Assembly: GCA_009711765.1 (NCBI GenBank)
Contig: VEND01000129.1
Span: 1-44,205 of the forward strand
Direction of reading: 5' to 3'
DNA length: 44,205 nucleotides
Origin: Bacillota bacterium
Lineage (GTDB): Bacteria; Bacillota; Clostridia; Tissierellales; MES13
Part shown: one piece after another, positions 9,351 to 17,406 of the stretch
Layout: each line of letters begins with the position of its first letter
Numbering within the stretch: position 1 is the stretch's first letter
Notes under the pieces: generated by a model
What the model saw: only the letters and a program-made list of their open reading frames with translations
What the model was told of the DNA's origin: nothing
The model's database searches: none
Program-made: the position numbers and the translations under genes

Positions 9351-9414
9351 TTATTGTTTAAAATATTATATTCTATAAGGAATCTAGTTAGATAATGGTT
9401 TTTGGAGGTATTTG

Positions 9415-10389
9415 ATGAAAAAGATAAAAATCTTAATTATTATAAAACAATTTGCAGATAAGTGGCCAAAACATAAACATAAATATGATATGATAACAGC
9501 CGTAGAAGAATTCGCTGAAGTTAAGTATTGGCATACAAGTGGTGATATTATTAATATATTAAAAGACATAAAGTTTATTCCAGACTTTATTCTTCACTAT
9601 GATATTGAATGGAATTATTCTTATTCTCCTTTAATAACTGGATTGGACAAAGTAAATATACCAAAGGGATTTTATATACTTGATATACATTATTCTAAAA
9701 AAAATCGAATTAAATATTTTGGAAAAAACAAAATAGATTTAATATTTTCTGCTTCTAGATCCCCTTTTCTAAACGTTTTTCCACAATATAAAGATGAATT
9801 TCGTTGGATGCCTTTTTCAATAAACACTAACATTATTAAAGATTGGGGGTTAAATAAGGATATAGACTATCTTTTAATGGGTCAGTTTTATTATAAAGAT
9901 AAAATAAATCCGCCTAAAAGACTTCCGCCAAAGGGCCGTTATATTTTTAGAGAATTTGTTTATAGTAAAATGAAAGAAAAAAAGGAATTTATCTTCCATC
10001 CTCACCCAGGGCATTATGCATTACCATCCAAAGATCTTATAGTAAATGAAAAATATGCACAGGAACTAAATAGGTCCAAAATGTTCTTTACTTGTGGTAG
10101 TATATTTAAAGCACCTGTAGCTAAATTTTTTGAAGCACCTGGTTGTAAAACACTTTTATTAGCTAAGCCTAATAAAGATATATTCAATCTTGGCTTTAAG
10201 GATGGAGTTAATTTCGTAGCTTGTGATGAATTCGACTTTTATGATAAAGCAATGTATTATATTAGGAACAAAAAAGAGAGAGAACGTATTACTAACAATG
10301 GTTATAAACTTATACACAATTATCATACAAATAGAGTAAGAGCTCAGCAATTCATAAAATATATTGATGATTTTTTATGTAATAAGTAA
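9415..10389 (+). CDS. CgeB-like glycosyltransferase (copy B)
   Basis: The protein is 324 residues. The ATG at 9415 follows GGAGG by 6 bases; the adjacent TTG at 9412 is too close. It is collinear with the gene at 5803 over its whole length. Shared segments include PKHKH near the N-terminus, PPKGRY, FHPHPGH, FFTCGSI and FFEAPGCKTLLLA. The two flank the dehydrogenase genes, which suggests local duplication with divergence of acceptor or donor. No signal peptide or membrane segment is evident, so it should act in the cytoplasm. Confidence 0.75.
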   Translation: MKKIKILIIIKQFADKWPKHKHKYDMITAVEEFAEVKYWHTSGDIINILKDIKFIPDFILHYDIEWNYSYSPLITGLDKVNIPKGFYILDIHYSKKNRIKYFGKNKIDLIFSASRSPFLNVFPQYKDEFRWMPFSINTNIIKDWGLNKDIDYLLMGQFYYKDKINPPKRLPPKGRYIFREFVYSKMKEKKEFIFHPHPGHYALPSKDLIVNEKYAQELNRSKMFFTCGSIFKAPVAKFFEAPGCKTLLLAKPNKDIFNLGFKDGVNFVACDEFDFYDKAMYYIRNKKERERITNNGYKLIHNYHTNRVRAQQFIKYIDDFLCNK

Positions 10390-10428
10390 AAATCTATTAT
10401 AGATATTTTTAAAATGGGGGTATTATTG

Positions 10429-11634
10429 ATGCAAATTCCTTTATTAAATCTCAAAAGACAGACTAAAATATTGAACGATGAAATAATAAAAGCATTAGAT
10501 AAAGTAATATCAGATACTAATTTTATTATGGGGACAGAAGTAGAAGGTTTTGAACAAGAAATTGCAGATTTTTTAGACTGTAAATATGCTATTTCATGTG
10601 CAAATGGTACTGATGCCCTGATTCTATCACTTGAATCTCTTGGTATTACTAAAGGTGATGAAGTAATTACTACTCCATTTACTTTTTTTGCAACTGCAGA
10701 AGCAATATCAAGAGTAGGTGCAACTCCAATTTTTATAGACGTTAGAAGAGATACCTATAATATAGATCCTTATCAAATAAAAAAACATTTAACATCAAAA
10801 ACAAAGGCTATATTGCCTGTTCATATATTTGGTCAACCAGCTGATATGGATAAAGTAATGGACATTGCAAAACAAAATAACTTATATGTAATAGAAGATG
10901 CTTGCCAAGCGATTGGTGCAAAATATAAGGATAGAAAAGTTGGTGGTATAGGCGATATTGGTTGCTTTTCATTTTATCCCACAAAAAACTTAGGAGCATT
11001 CGGAGATGGTGGAATGATAACAACTAATGAAAAAAGATTAGCTTTAATACTAAAAGGGTTACGTGTGCATGGTAGTGGTAATTCAGGCAGAAAAGCATAT
11101 AATGTTATCAATGGTTTGAGTGATAATGAACTCAAATTTAAAGAAACTAAATATAAAAATAAAACAGTATCTCAAAGTTCAAAATATTACAATTATTTGA
11201 TAGGTTATAACTCAAGACTTGATGAAATTCAAGCAAGTATTCTCAGAATTAAATTAAAGTATTTAGATATATGGAATCAAAAAAGAAAAGAAATTGCAAT
11301 GTATTATAATGAAAAACTTAAAAATACCTCCTTAACAATACCATACGTATCACAAGATGTAAAAAGTGTATATCATTTATTCGTTGTTCAGTCTAATAAA
11401 AGAGAGAAAATGATTAATTTCTTAAATGAAAAAGAAATTTCTACGGGCAGATATTATCCTACTTCTCTTCATCTACAGAAAGCGTATCATGATTTAAATT
11501 ATAATGTAGGAGATTTGAAAAATGCTGAGTATCTTTCAAAACGAACATTTGCACTGCCTTTATACCCAGAGCTAAGCAGAGAAGAACAGAATTATATAAT
11601 TGAAGCAATTTATGAATTTGATAAAAAATATTAA
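10429..11634 (+). CDS. DegT/DnrJ/EryC1-family sugar aminotransferase
   Basis: The protein is 401 residues. The ATG at 10429 has GGGGG at 10416-10420 upstream and is preferred to the in-frame ATG at 10414. Family marks are IPLLNLKRQ at the start, CANGTDALILSL (PLP phosphate pocket), VIEDACQAIGA (Asp for the pyridine N), and FSFYPTKNLGAFGDGG with the PLP-binding Lys. The C-terminal part has the YYPTSLHLQ/LPLYPEL pattern. Next to a UDP-HexNAc 6-dehydrogenase and a Gfo/Idh/MocA dehydrogenase it most likely aminates a 3-keto UDP-sugar, as WbpE/WlbC or GnnB do. This assignment rests on context. Confidence 0.8.
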   Translation: MQIPLLNLKRQTKILNDEIIKALDKVISDTNFIMGTEVEGFEQEIADFLDCKYAISCANGTDALILSLESLGITKGDEVITTPFTFFATAEAISRVGATPIFIDVRRDTYNIDPYQIKKHLTSKTKAILPVHIFGQPADMDKVMDIAKQNNLYVIEDACQAIGAKYKDRKVGGIGDIGCFSFYPTKNLGAFGDGGMITTNEKRLALILKGLRVHGSGNSGRKAYNVINGLSDNELKFKETKYKNKTVSQSSKYYNYLIGYNSRLDEIQASILRIKLKYLDIWNQKRKEIAMYYNEKLKNTSLTIPYVSQDVKSVYHLFVVQSNKREKMINFLNEKEISTGRYYPTSLHLQKAYHDLNYNVGDLKNAEYLSKRTFALPLYPELSREEQNYIIEAIYEFDKKY

Positions 11635-11927
11635 TTTATAAAAAATTATTTTTAGGATTTTCGTATATGATAGTGTTCTATAGTTAGTATGAGATCTAAA
11701 GGCATAAGAAAATTAAGGTTCATTTACTATTAAATTGCATATAACTTATTGCAGAAACTATTGCTTTAAATTCAAGTAAGTGTGTTAATAAATCTGAATA
11801 TATCTTTTTAAAAAACTCATTTCTTATTATCTTTAGCTCTATGGTCTTTTTTAGTTTATAAAAAATAATTATATCTACTGATGAATTCATGAAAGAAACA
11901 TATAAAGGAAATATTTTAAATGAAGGT

Positions 11928-12001
11928 CTTTTATTAGGTATAGTATATATTATGAACCTTTTTTTATTTAATTTCATAATATATACTATACCTAATAAAA
12001 G
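11928..12001. repeat. 29-bp perfect inverted repeat
   Basis: Bases 11928-11956 are the exact reverse complement of 11973-12001, with a 16-nt loop. The arm begins CTTTTATTAGGTATAGTATA. Neither side has a T-run, so it is not an ordinary terminator. Both strands carry a short open frame through it, and both therefore encode the same IIYTIPNKR peptide. The gap from 11635 to here contains no other recognisable feature. It could be a remnant of a small mobile palindrome, or a strong hairpin just upstream of the next gene's ribosome site. Confidence 0.75.
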
Positions 12002-12011
12002 GGTGATGGAT

Positions 12012-12326
12012 ATGTTAATGACTCTCTGTATGCTTATAATATATGTTTTTTTTATTTATGGTGTTATAGAATTTTTTAAAAAAGTTTATCTTGATTTTAA
12101 TATTTCAAATAACAAAAAAAAAGAAAGAGAAATACAAATATTAATAGAAGATATAGAGGATTTAGAATATACAATAAGAACACTAAAATCTAACTTTCAA
12201 CATATAATTGTAATAGTAAAGGAAGATAATAAAGAGACTATAGAAATACTTGAAACACTTAAAAAAAACATATCCATAGATATTAAATATCTCAAAGATT
12301 TAAAAGAAGTTAAAAAGTCATTGTAG
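12012..12326 (+). CDS. Small membrane-anchored coiled-coil protein, function unknown
   Basis: The open frame starts at 11889, but its first ~40 codons run through a perfect inverted repeat and have no ribosome site. An AAAAGGG at 11997-12003, 8 bases before the ATG at 12012, makes 12012 the better start (104 residues). The protein begins with one hydrophobic segment (MLIIYVFFIYGVIEFF). Next is a Lys/Glu-rich, probably coiled-coil region (KKEREIQILIEDIEDLEYTI), then an alpha/beta-like tail. The first segment predicts a membrane anchor with a cytoplasmic helical part. No family is recognised. If 11889 is used the protein has 145 residues and two membrane segments. Confidence 0.5.
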   Translation: MLMTLCMLIIYVFFIYGVIEFFKKVYLDFNISNNKKKEREIQILIEDIEDLEYTIRTLKSNFQHIIVIVKEDNKETIEILETLKKNISIDIKYLKDLKEVKKSL

Positions 12327-12343
12327 ACTTTTTAACTTTTTTA
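12309..12343 (+). terminator. Intrinsic terminator overlapping the stop codon
   Basis: An 11-bp perfect stem (12309-12319 with 12326-12336) with a 6-nt loop is followed by a run of T. The TAG stop at 12324-12326 lies in the loop and right arm. Confidence 0.85.
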
Positions 12344-12418
12344 GTGTATAAGAAAGTATAATTATTTGATATAATGAAATACATAAAGTTTCTGAATATA
12401 GTTATTTTGGAGGGGAAA

Positions 12419-12826
12419 ATGAAAAAATATATATCTATTGTTGTTTTATCAATTATAATTATGGGTTTAATTGTTACGATAAACAACAAATTTTCTTCAA
12501 TACATAGGAAAACAGAAAAACTAAAAGCTCCAGTAATAAACATACATAATGATGAAAAATTAGAATTAGACGGTATTTCTCTATACTCAGAAGTTAATTC
12601 TAATGAGTTATTTATACATACTTATAAAATTAAAAAGGAAGATAAAATTTTATCTTTGCCAATTTCTTATGAAACAAACATAGCTAAATTTATTTTACGT
12701 GCTAAAAAAGAAAATATTGTGATTGCTGAACATAAGTTTACTATGGATAGATCATATATTGGTAGTGAAAAAACATATGATATTTATTTAAAACAAAAAA
12801 ATGGGAAAATATATTTTGAGCGTTAA
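12419..12826 (+). CDS. Membrane-anchored hypothetical protein
   Basis: The protein is 135 residues. The ATG at 12419 follows GGAGGGG and is preferred to the in-frame ATG at 12374. A Lys pair followed by a hydrophobic stretch (IVVLSIIIMGLIVTI) forms an N-terminal signal anchor or uncleaved signal. The remaining ~110 residues are hydrophilic and beta-rich in appearance, so the domain should be outside the membrane. No cysteine or lipobox is present. No family is recognised. A terminator closes the gene before it, and it appears to be a single-gene unit. Confidence 0.6.
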   Translation: MKKYISIVVLSIIIMGLIVTINNKFSSIHRKTEKLKAPVINIHNDEKLELDGISLYSEVNSNELFIHTYKIKKEDKILSLPISYETNIAKFILRAKKENIVIAEHKFTMDRSYIGSEKTYDIYLKQKNGKIYFER

Positions 12827-12859
12827 AAAGACTATTTAAATACACAACTTGTATAATAA

Positions 12860-12900
12860 AGCTTATATCTTACTTTGCTTAGTAATTTAAGATATAGGCT
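12860..12900 (+). terminator. Stem-loop terminator
   Basis: A 13-bp stem (12860-12872 with 12888-12900, one G-T pair) is followed by AAATTTATTTTT. It lies 33 bases after the hypothetical gene. Confidence 0.65.
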
Positions 12901-13037
12901 AAATTTATTTTTAAGTGAATAAATTTTTACGAAAGTTTTTAAAAGATATTATTTTAGTATGTTCATTTTAAATTTAAAATAAGTCTAAATGTATAGTAAG
13001 AAGTAAAAGGATTGTAAGTATAGATATTAAGAATATA

Positions 13038-13046
13038 TGTTATAAT
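13038..13046 (+). promoter_or_regulatory. Extended -10 promoter element for recD2
   Basis: TGTTATAAT matches an extended -10 element (TGnTATAAT) and lies 16 bases before the ribosome site of recD2. No good -35 is present at 17 bases, which is usual for extended -10 promoters. Confidence 0.5.
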
Positions 13047-13075
13047 GTAAAAAAAAGCGAAGCGGAGGGTTACTT

Positions 13076-15292
13076 TTGGTCACTGTAGAGGGTACCGTTG
13101 AAGAAATAATATTTCAAAACGAAAGTAATGGTTATACAGTTGCAATATTAGAAACTAGTGATGATGTGGTTACTATAGTTGGTATAATACCAATTTTAAA
13201 TATAGGTGAAACACTTAAGATAGAAGGTGAGTGGGAAAGACATCCTAATTATGGTCAGCAACTAAAGGTAGAAACATATTCTATGGTAGTGCCTGCAACA
13301 CTAAATGGAATAGTAAAATATTTATCATCAGGAATGATACCAGGGATAGGACCTAAAACTGCTGAAAAGATAGTTGAAAAGTTTGGAAAGGATTCTTTAG
13401 ATATATTACAATATAATCCCCATAAGCTTAAGGTTATAGAGGGAATAGGTGAAAAAAAGGCTGAAAAGGTAGCAGAAGCATTTCATGAACAAAGAGAACT
13501 TAGGGATGTAATGATATTTTTACAAAGCTATGGCATAAGTGCAAATTATGGTATAAAAATATATAAAAAATATGGGGATGAAACCATAAAAAAAGTAAAG
13601 GAAAATCCCTATAGACTTACAGAAGACGTTTTTGGTATAGGATTTAAAATGGCAGATAAAATAGCTCAAAATATGGGGATAAATTTTAATTCTAAATATA
13701 GAGTTAATGCGGGTATAAAGTATGTATTAATGGATTTTTCTTCTTCAGGTCATACTTATGTACCTAAAGAACAACTTATAAAAAAGGCAGAGGAACTTCT
13801 AGAATTAAAAAAGGAAGCAGTAGAAGATGGACTTAGTAATTTAGCTTTAAAACATGATATTAAGCTTGAAAATATAGATGGTGAAATATGCGTATATTAT
13901 ATGCCCTTTTTCTATGCTGAAACCAGTGTAAGTCAAAAGATATTAGAACTTTCTAATGCTGAAGTTAATGGTATAGACATAGAAACAGAAATAGAAGTTA
14001 AGGAATTAGAAAAAGAAAATAATATAGAATTTGCAAAAAAACAAAAACAGGCAATAATGGAGGCTATAAATACAGGGGTTTTAATTATTACAGGGGGACC
14101 AGGAACAGGGAAAACAACAACTATTAATAGTATAATTAAAATACTTGAAAAAAAGGATTTAGAAATATCTCTAGCAGCCCCTACTGGTAGAGCTGCAAAA
14201 AGGATGAGTGAAGCCACAGGTAAGGAAGCTAAAACAATACATAGAATGCTTGAGTATAGCTTTATTGATGATGAAAATGGGATGGATTTTGGAAAAGGTG
14301 ATGGTGAACCCTTAGATACTGATGTAGTTATCATTGATGAGGTTTCTATGGTTGATATATTACTTATGAATAGTTTATTAAAAGCTATACAACCAGGGAC
14401 TAGACTAATATTAGTAGGAGATGTAGATCAGCTCCCTTCTGTTGGGCCTGGTAATGTATTAAGAGATATTATAGATAGTAAAATGATAAAAGTTGTTATG
14501 TTAGATGAAATATTTAGACAAGCAAAGGAAAGTATGATAGTTGTAAATGCCCATAGAATAAATAAAGGGAAATTACCGAAATTAAATGTTAAGGATAAAG
14601 ATTTTTTCTTTATGGAAAGAAGAAATGGAACGGATATAACAAAAACTGTTTTAAGTTTATGCAAGGAAAGACTACCTAACTTTAATGATTATGACCCATT
14701 AAAGGATATGCAAGTTTTAACTCCAATGAAAAAGGGAGAAACAGGTGTAATAGCACTAAATAAAAAGTTACAAGAAACTTTAAATCCAAAGGAATCTTTT
14801 AAAAATGAAAGAGAAAATGGAGATGATATTTTTAGGGTTGGGGATAAGGTGATGCAAATTAAAAACAATTATAAAACTAAGTGGAAGTCTATAGAAACAA
14901 ATGAAGAAGGAGAAGGGGTATTTAATGGAGACTTTGGATATATTACAGATATAGACAATGAAGAAAGTGAGATAACAGTTCTATTTGATGATATAAAAAG
15001 TGTTGTATATCCCTTTAATCAAACAGATGAACTTAGATTAGCATATGCTACAACTATACATAAAAGTCAGGGAAGTGAATTTCCCGTAGTGATTATACCA
15101 ATTAATTGGGGACCTCCTATGCTTTTAACTAGAAACTTATTATATACAGCTGTTACTAGAGCAAAGGAGTTAGTAGTTTTAGTAGGGATGCAGAAGTATT
15201 TAAATATGATGGTAAGAAATAATAGAATAACAAAAAGGTATTCAGGACTTAATAAAAGACTAATAAACGTATTGGAATTTTTTGATAAATAG
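13076..15292 (+). CDS. recD2: RecD2-type 5'-3' DNA helicase
   Basis: The protein is 738 residues, the normal length for the RecD2 subgroup that works without RecB and RecC. The start is TTG at 13076, placed by GGAGGG 6 bases upstream. The N-terminal part has an OB-like domain and helix-hairpin-helix motifs (MIPGIGPKTAEKIV). The superfamily 1B motor follows, with Walker A GGPGTGKTT at about residue 340, Walker B VVIIDEVSMVD, GDVDQLPSVGPGN, and late motifs ATTIHKSQGSEF and LYTAVTRAKE. RecD2 acts in DNA repair and replication-fork maintenance. comF follows, separated by a hairpin. Confidence 0.95.
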   Translation: MVTVEGTVEEIIFQNESNGYTVAILETSDDVVTIVGIIPILNIGETLKIEGEWERHPNYGQQLKVETYSMVVPATLNGIVKYLSSGMIPGIGPKTAEKIVEKFGKDSLDILQYNPHKLKVIEGIGEKKAEKVAEAFHEQRELRDVMIFLQSYGISANYGIKIYKKYGDETIKKVKENPYRLTEDVFGIGFKMADKIAQNMGINFNSKYRVNAGIKYVLMDFSSSGHTYVPKEQLIKKAEELLELKKEAVEDGLSNLALKHDIKLENIDGEICVYYMPFFYAETSVSQKILELSNAEVNGIDIETEIEVKELEKENNIEFAKKQKQAIMEAINTGVLIITGGPGTGKTTTINSIIKILEKKDLEISLAAPTGRAAKRMSEATGKEAKTIHRMLEYSFIDDENGMDFGKGDGEPLDTDVVIIDEVSMVDILLMNSLLKAIQPGTRLILVGDVDQLPSVGPGNVLRDIIDSKMIKVVMLDEIFRQAKESMIVVNAHRINKGKLPKLNVKDKDFFFMERRNGTDITKTVLSLCKERLPNFNDYDPLKDMQVLTPMKKGETGVIALNKKLQETLNPKESFKNERENGDDIFRVGDKVMQIKNNYKTKWKSIETNEEGEGVFNGDFGYITDIDNEESEITVLFDDIKSVVYPFNQTDELRLAYATTIHKSQGSEFPVVIIPINWGPPMLLTRNLLYTAVTRAKELVVLVGMQKYLNMMVRNNRITKRYSGLNKRLINVLEFFDK

Positions 15293-15330
15293 TATATAGA
15301 AAAATAAAAGTGGAAATAATTATAATAAAC

Positions 15331-15360
15331 TAAAGCCATCGACTCATGTCGATGGCTTTA
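15331..15360 (+). terminator. Stem-loop between recD2 and comF
   Basis: A 13-bp perfect stem (15331-15343 with 15348-15360) with a TCAT loop is followed by a weak T-rich stretch. It lies directly before the comF ribosome site, so it may attenuate rather than fully stop transcription. Confidence 0.6.
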
Positions 15361-15377
15361 TATCTAGTGGAGGATAA

Positions 15378-16094
15378 ATGGGTTTAATAAAATATTTAAA
15401 AAGTTTTTTAGATTTAATTTTTCCTGAGAAATATATCTGTTTTATATGTGATAAATATGATGAGTCTATAAGTATGCATATATGTGATGATTGTCTAGAA
15501 AGCTTTGAGTATGTAATAGATGGGTGTAAAATCTGTGGGAAACCTTTTTATGAGCTTTCTGAAATATGTGATGGATGTAAAGAAAGTAATCGTTATTTTT
15601 ATAAAGCGACAGCTGTTTTTGAGTATAATAACTCTATTAAAAAAGCTATATATAAATATAAGTATTATAAAAGATCATATATGTATAAAGCATTTGGAGA
15701 ATTAATGCTTAATTTATTAAAGGCAAATCATCTAGAGGATATAGATTATATTGTAGCTGTACCTTTACATAAAACAAAAGAATTAAAAAGAGGATTTAAT
15801 CAAGCATATTTACTGGCTAAATATATTTCAGAAAAGACATTTATACCCTTAGATAAAAGTCTTTTAAGAATTAAAAAAACAGTTGTACAAAATAATTTAA
15901 AAAGTATACAAAGACATAATAATATTAAGGGAGCATTTAGCTTAAAGAAGAATAATTTAAAGGATAAAAATATATTGTTAATAGATGATATTTTAACTAC
16001 TGGTGCTACTGCAGATGAATGTTCAAAGACCCTTTTAAATGGAGGTGTAAAAAGAGTATATGTTCTCACTTTAGCTACGACAAGGTATAATTAA
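15378..16094 (+). CDS. comF: ComF-family phosphoribosyltransferase-like protein
   Basis: The protein is 238 residues, starting at an ATG after TGGAGGA. The N-terminal ~65 residues carry four CxxC-type pairs (CFIC, CDDC, CKIC, CDGC) that should bind zinc. The C-terminal domain is a type I phosphoribosyltransferase fold with the PRPP loop ILLIDDILTTGATADEC. ComF proteins help move single-stranded DNA inward during competence and are also linked to recombination, which fits a place next to recD2. Whether this organism is competent cannot be seen here. Confidence 0.9.
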   Translation: MGLIKYLKSFLDLIFPEKYICFICDKYDESISMHICDDCLESFEYVIDGCKICGKPFYELSEICDGCKESNRYFYKATAVFEYNNSIKKAIYKYKYYKRSYMYKAFGELMLNLLKANHLEDIDYIVAVPLHKTKELKRGFNQAYLLAKYISEKTFIPLDKSLLRIKKTVVQNNLKSIQRHNNIKGAFSLKKNNLKDKNILLIDDILTTGATADECSKTLLNGGVKRVYVLTLATTRYN

Positions 16095-16098
16095 CTGT

Positions 16099-16357
16099 TT
16101 ATTAACATATTTATCAACATATTGTGGGTTACTTTCTTAATATACACAATGAAAATTATAAATATAATTGTATTAATATTCAATAAATTGTCGATATTAA
16201 TAAAAAAAATTAAAATTAACATCAAATAACAGGATATTCACATGACTTTCCACAGTCAAATGTGTATCAAACAACAGTTTTCCACAGAGTTATTCACATT
16301 ATCCACATATTTGACTTGTGTTTATCCACAAAAACATCAAAGGGAGCCTGTGGATAT
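16099..16357. other. DnaA-box cluster in the comF-hpf gap
   Basis: Three perfect TTATNCACA boxes lie at 16290-16298, 16299-16307 (directly abutting) and 16322-16330. One-mismatch boxes lie at 16099-16107, 16111-16119, 16234-16242, 16278-16286, 16261-16269 (minus) and 16349-16357 (minus). A weaker one is at 16246-16254. This is the density of a replication origin or a DnaA-titration locus, yet no dnaA or dnaN is in the window. The DNA on both sides is very AT-rich. The rest of the gap, to about 16690, shows no gene. Confidence 0.75.
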
Positions 16358-16371
16358 ATTTATACATTGAT

Positions 16372-16401
16372 TTGTATAATGATTTGAAAAATATGTATTA
16401 T
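16372..16401 (+). promoter_or_regulatory. Possible promoter for the hpf leader
   Basis: TTGTAT (16372-16377) and TATTAT (16396-16401) are separated by 18 bases, just downstream of the DnaA boxes. If used, the hpf mRNA would carry a leader of about 345 bases. Confidence 0.3.
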
Positions 16402-16694
16402 ATTAAGAGAAAATATCATAAGAGGTTACGTTAAAGTAAATACCTTAAGAACTAAGGGTTTAATAAAAGTGTAAGTTTTAATAATTTCAAATTCAATTAT
16501 ATAAAAAAGGTAATGTAGAAATATGACTTTTAAATTAGATGTTTTTTTTATTTTACTATGGGTATCATATATTATATAGATATTAAGAAATTAACTTATA
16601 GTTAAAATTACTAAATGTTTTGAAAATTTAAAGGATAAAAGTAACTTTTGTAGAATATTTATATATAGGAAGATATTTTACTTATGATTAAAAT

Positions 16695-16724
16695 TTTAAT
16701 TGATAAATCAATTTATCAATTAAA
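16695..16724 (+). promoter_or_regulatory. Hairpin in the hpf leader
   Basis: A 13-bp perfect stem (16695-16707 with 16712-16724), extendable by three pairs past a one-base bulge, encloses a TCAA loop. It ends 12 bases before the hpf ribosome site. No long T-run follows, so a role in translation or mRNA stability is more likely than termination. Confidence 0.45.
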
Positions 16725-16752
16725 TTTCATAGATTGAAGGGAGTTGTTGTTT

Positions 16753-17286
16753 ATGAAAATTATAGTAAGTGGTAAGAACATGCAAGTTACAAATGCACTA
16801 AAAGATACTGCAATTAAAAAGTTAGGAAAGTTAGATAAGTATTTTCACAAAGATGTAGAAGCAGAAGTAACAATGAGTGTTGAAAAGGATAGACAGATTT
16901 TAGAGGTAACTATTCCCTTTGCAGGAACAATTTTAAGAGCTGAAGAAGCTACATCTGATATGTATGCTTCAATTGACAAAGCAGTTGATATATTAGAAAG
17001 ACAAGTTAAAAAGCATAAAACAAAGTTAGAAAAAAGACATCGCGGTTCTGAAACTATTAGATTTGAAAATATTCCTTCTATGAGGGAAGAAAAAGAGGAT
17101 GATGAACCCAAAATAGTTAAAACTAAGAAATTTGCAATGAAGCCAATGGACGAAGAAGAAGCTGTTTTACAAATGGAGCTTTTAGGACATAATTTCTTTG
17201 TATTTACCAATGGAGAAACAGAAGAGGTAAATGTTGTTTATAAAAGAAAAGATGGAGATTATGGTTTAATAGAACCAGAGATATAA
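16753..17286 (+). CDS. hpf: Ribosome hibernation promoting factor, long form
   Basis: The protein is 177 residues. The ATG at 16753 has AAGGGAG 9 bases upstream; the TTG codons before it are not needed. The N-terminal ~100 residues are the S30AE/YfiA domain (MKIIVSGKNMQVTNALKD start, basic RQVKKHKTKLEKRH helix). An acidic linker follows, and then the ~55-residue C-terminal dimerisation domain (KKFAMKPMDEEEAVLQMEL, HNFFVF, YKRKDGDYGLIEP). The long form alone makes 100S ribosome dimers in Gram-positive bacteria during slow growth. Confidence 0.95.
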   Translation: MKIIVSGKNMQVTNALKDTAIKKLGKLDKYFHKDVEAEVTMSVEKDRQILEVTIPFAGTILRAEEATSDMYASIDKAVDILERQVKKHKTKLEKRHRGSETIRFENIPSMREEKEDDEPKIVKTKKFAMKPMDEEEAVLQMELLGHNFFVFTNGETEEVNVVYKRKDGDYGLIEPEI

Positions 17287-17300
17287 AATAGACTTTTAAG

Positions 17301-17326
17301 CCCACGATATTAATCGTGGGTTTTTT
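17301..17326 (+). terminator. Intrinsic terminator of hpf
   Basis: An 8-bp GC-rich stem (17301-17308 with 17313-17320) is followed by six T. Confidence 0.9.
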
Positions 17327-17406
17327 ATGTCTAAATTGAAGGAATTTTCAAAAATTTATAGAAATATTACAAATGAATGCTTATACTTATGAAGGGAGAT
17401 GGTTTT

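Noticed and set aside
11720-11977. Open frame of 85 codons on the minus strand before the small membrane protein
   Set aside because: Its beginning lies in the 29-bp inverted repeat, it has no ribosome site, and the rest resembles no family. The IIYTIPNKR match to the plus-strand protein is only a result of the repeat.
13933-14664. Long minus-strand frames inside recD2
   Set aside because: They lie opposite conserved helicase motifs and are a side effect of AT-rich codon use.
16095-16752. Possible tRNA or sigma-factor-controlled small gene in the comF-hpf gap
   Set aside because: No tRNA-like fold or open frame with a ribosome site is visible; DnaA boxes, one hairpin and a weak promoter are all that can be supported.
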